Of a stretch of DNA of 6,850 nt, positions 6,653-6,850 are shown piece by piece (within the stretch, counting starts at the first letter, position 1; the number at the start of each line of letters is the position of its first letter). Source of the stretch: Prosthecochloris sp. (GTDB taxonomy: Bacteria > Bacteroidota > Chlorobiia > Chlorobiales > Chlorobiaceae); assembly GCA_004028745.1 (NCBI GenBank), contig RAZP01000017.1:1-6850 (forward strand), in the 5' to 3' direction. The translations under genes were made by a program, and so were the position numbers. The notes under the pieces were generated by a model. It was not told the DNA's origin. It saw nothing but the letters and a program-made list of their open reading frames with translations, and made no database searches.

Positions 6653-6697
6653 TCGTACTCGTACTCAGCAAAGCGGTACTCGTAATCGTAATCGAAA
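6653..6697. repeat. degenerate hexamer array (TCGTAC/TCGTAA)
   Basis: TCGTAC occurs at 6653 and 6659, then after a diverged stretch TCGTAA at 6680 and 6686, ending in TCGA and an A-run. The two halves are out of hexamer phase by three bases. On the minus strand one frame would read alternating Asp/Tyr and Glu/Tyr, but a stop precedes it and no start codon is available, so coding is unlikely. The array sits about 20 bases before repeat copy B. Confidence 0.65.
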
Positions 6698-6717
6698 AAA
6701 GTTCAGAAGCCAGCAAG

Positions 6718-6741
6718 TAGGGGCGAAAAATCTTTCGCCTG
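6718..6741 (+). repeat. GTAGGGGC hairpin repeat, copy B
   Basis: The copy carries TAGGGGC followed by a hairpin with arms GGCGAAA (6722-6728) and TTTCGCC (6733-6739) around a 4-base loop. It shares the leading bases and the hairpin plan of copies A and C, with a different stem. It lacks the TGTTTTT and GAYNNC tail; its hexamer array lies upstream instead. No T-run follows, so it is a weak candidate for a terminator. Confidence 0.65.
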
Positions 6742-6769
6742 TATGGTCGGAGGCCTAAAAAGCCGGGTT

Positions 6770-6834
6770 TGTAGGGGCAGCACCGTGTGGCTGCCCGTTC
6801 GCGCAGCCTGTTTTTCGATTCCGACCGCGATTTC
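6770..6834 (+). repeat. GTAGGGGC hairpin repeat with period-6 tail, copy C
   Basis: The copy begins TGTAGGGGCA, as in copy A, and forms a hairpin with GGGCAG (6775-6780) and CTGCCC (6791-6796). It then has an extra 10-base segment, GCCTGTTTTT (6806-6815), and hexamers GATTCC, GACCGC, GATTTC (6817-6834). Order and sequence of the parts match copy A closely. The 263 bases after copA (6588-6850) contain no credible gene, only these repeats. Confidence 0.7.
6789..6815 (+). terminator. probable intrinsic terminator downstream of copA
   Basis: GGCTGC (6789-6794) pairs with GCAGCC (6803-6808) around an 8-base loop and is followed directly by TGTTTTT. It is the best terminator-like structure after copA, though about 200 bases past the stop. 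It shares bases with the repeat hairpin of copy C, so the two hairpins exclude each other. Confidence 0.45.
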
Positions 6835-6850
6835 CGATGTTCCTTCTTTC

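Noticed and set aside
6570..6705. Minus-strand frame reading alternating Asp-Tyr and Glu-Tyr through the hexamer array
   Set aside because: A TGA sits just upstream and there is no start codon, so it is not an expressible ORF as it stands.
6495..6716. 73-codon minus-strand ORF covering the TCGTAC/TCGTAA array
   Set aside because: Its start falls in the repeat and most of it is antisense to the copA C-terminus; Ser/Thr-rich translation comes from the hexamers.
6653..6834. CRISPR-like array in the right-hand intergenic region
   Set aside because: The repeats are short, unevenly spaced and have variable hairpin stems; no direct repeat of 25-40 bases with regular spacers exists.

Overview
The window reads as ordinary chromosomal DNA of moderate GC from an anaerobic or phototrophic bacterium. 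My best guess is a green sulfur bacterium (Chlorobi) or a relative. This rests on a menaquinone gene pair, start sites that mostly lack strong Shine-Dalgarno sequences, and intergenic GTAGGGGC hairpins with period-6 GAYNNC arrays that I associate from memory with such genomes. The taxonomic call is inference and was not tested. I saw no transposase, phage gene, tRNA, rRNA or CRISPR array.

Left part, minus strand (1-2877). Three genes run toward the left edge: a small TPR lipoprotein, then menF (isochorismate synthase), then menD, whose N-terminal 254 codons are present before the window cuts it. MenF turns chorismate into isochorismate and MenD adds a succinyl-semialdehyde unit from 2-oxoglutarate, so the pair forms the first two committed steps of classical menaquinone synthesis. 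The menF-menD gap is 14 bases and indicates one transcript. The TPR gene lies 79 bases upstream of menF on the same strand and may belong to that transcript, but nothing links it functionally to quinones.

Middle (2878-4191). A divergent intergenic region separates the TPR gene from a plus-strand DUF1848 protein. That protein has an uncommon layout: a radical-SAM-like CX3CX2C motif close to the C-terminus. It is followed by a hairpin and T-run that probably ends transcription and is also a copy of a local repeat. The next 150 bases hold a G-rich patch, a perfect 7-bp inverted repeat and a possible 17-codon leader ORF.

Right part, plus strand (4192-6587). copZ (copper chaperone) and copA (P1B-1 copper-exporting ATPase) form a tight operon with a 4-base ATGA overlap. 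CopZ would carry Cu(I) to CopA, which pumps it out of the cytoplasm. No copper-responsive regulator gene lies in the window. The last 263 bases contain no gene but hold two more copies of the hairpin repeat, a TCGTAC/TCGTAA array and a probable terminator.

No clearly new multi-gene system is visible. The items most worth a second look are the composite hairpin plus period-6 repeat family, the DUF1848 protein, and the leader region of copZA.
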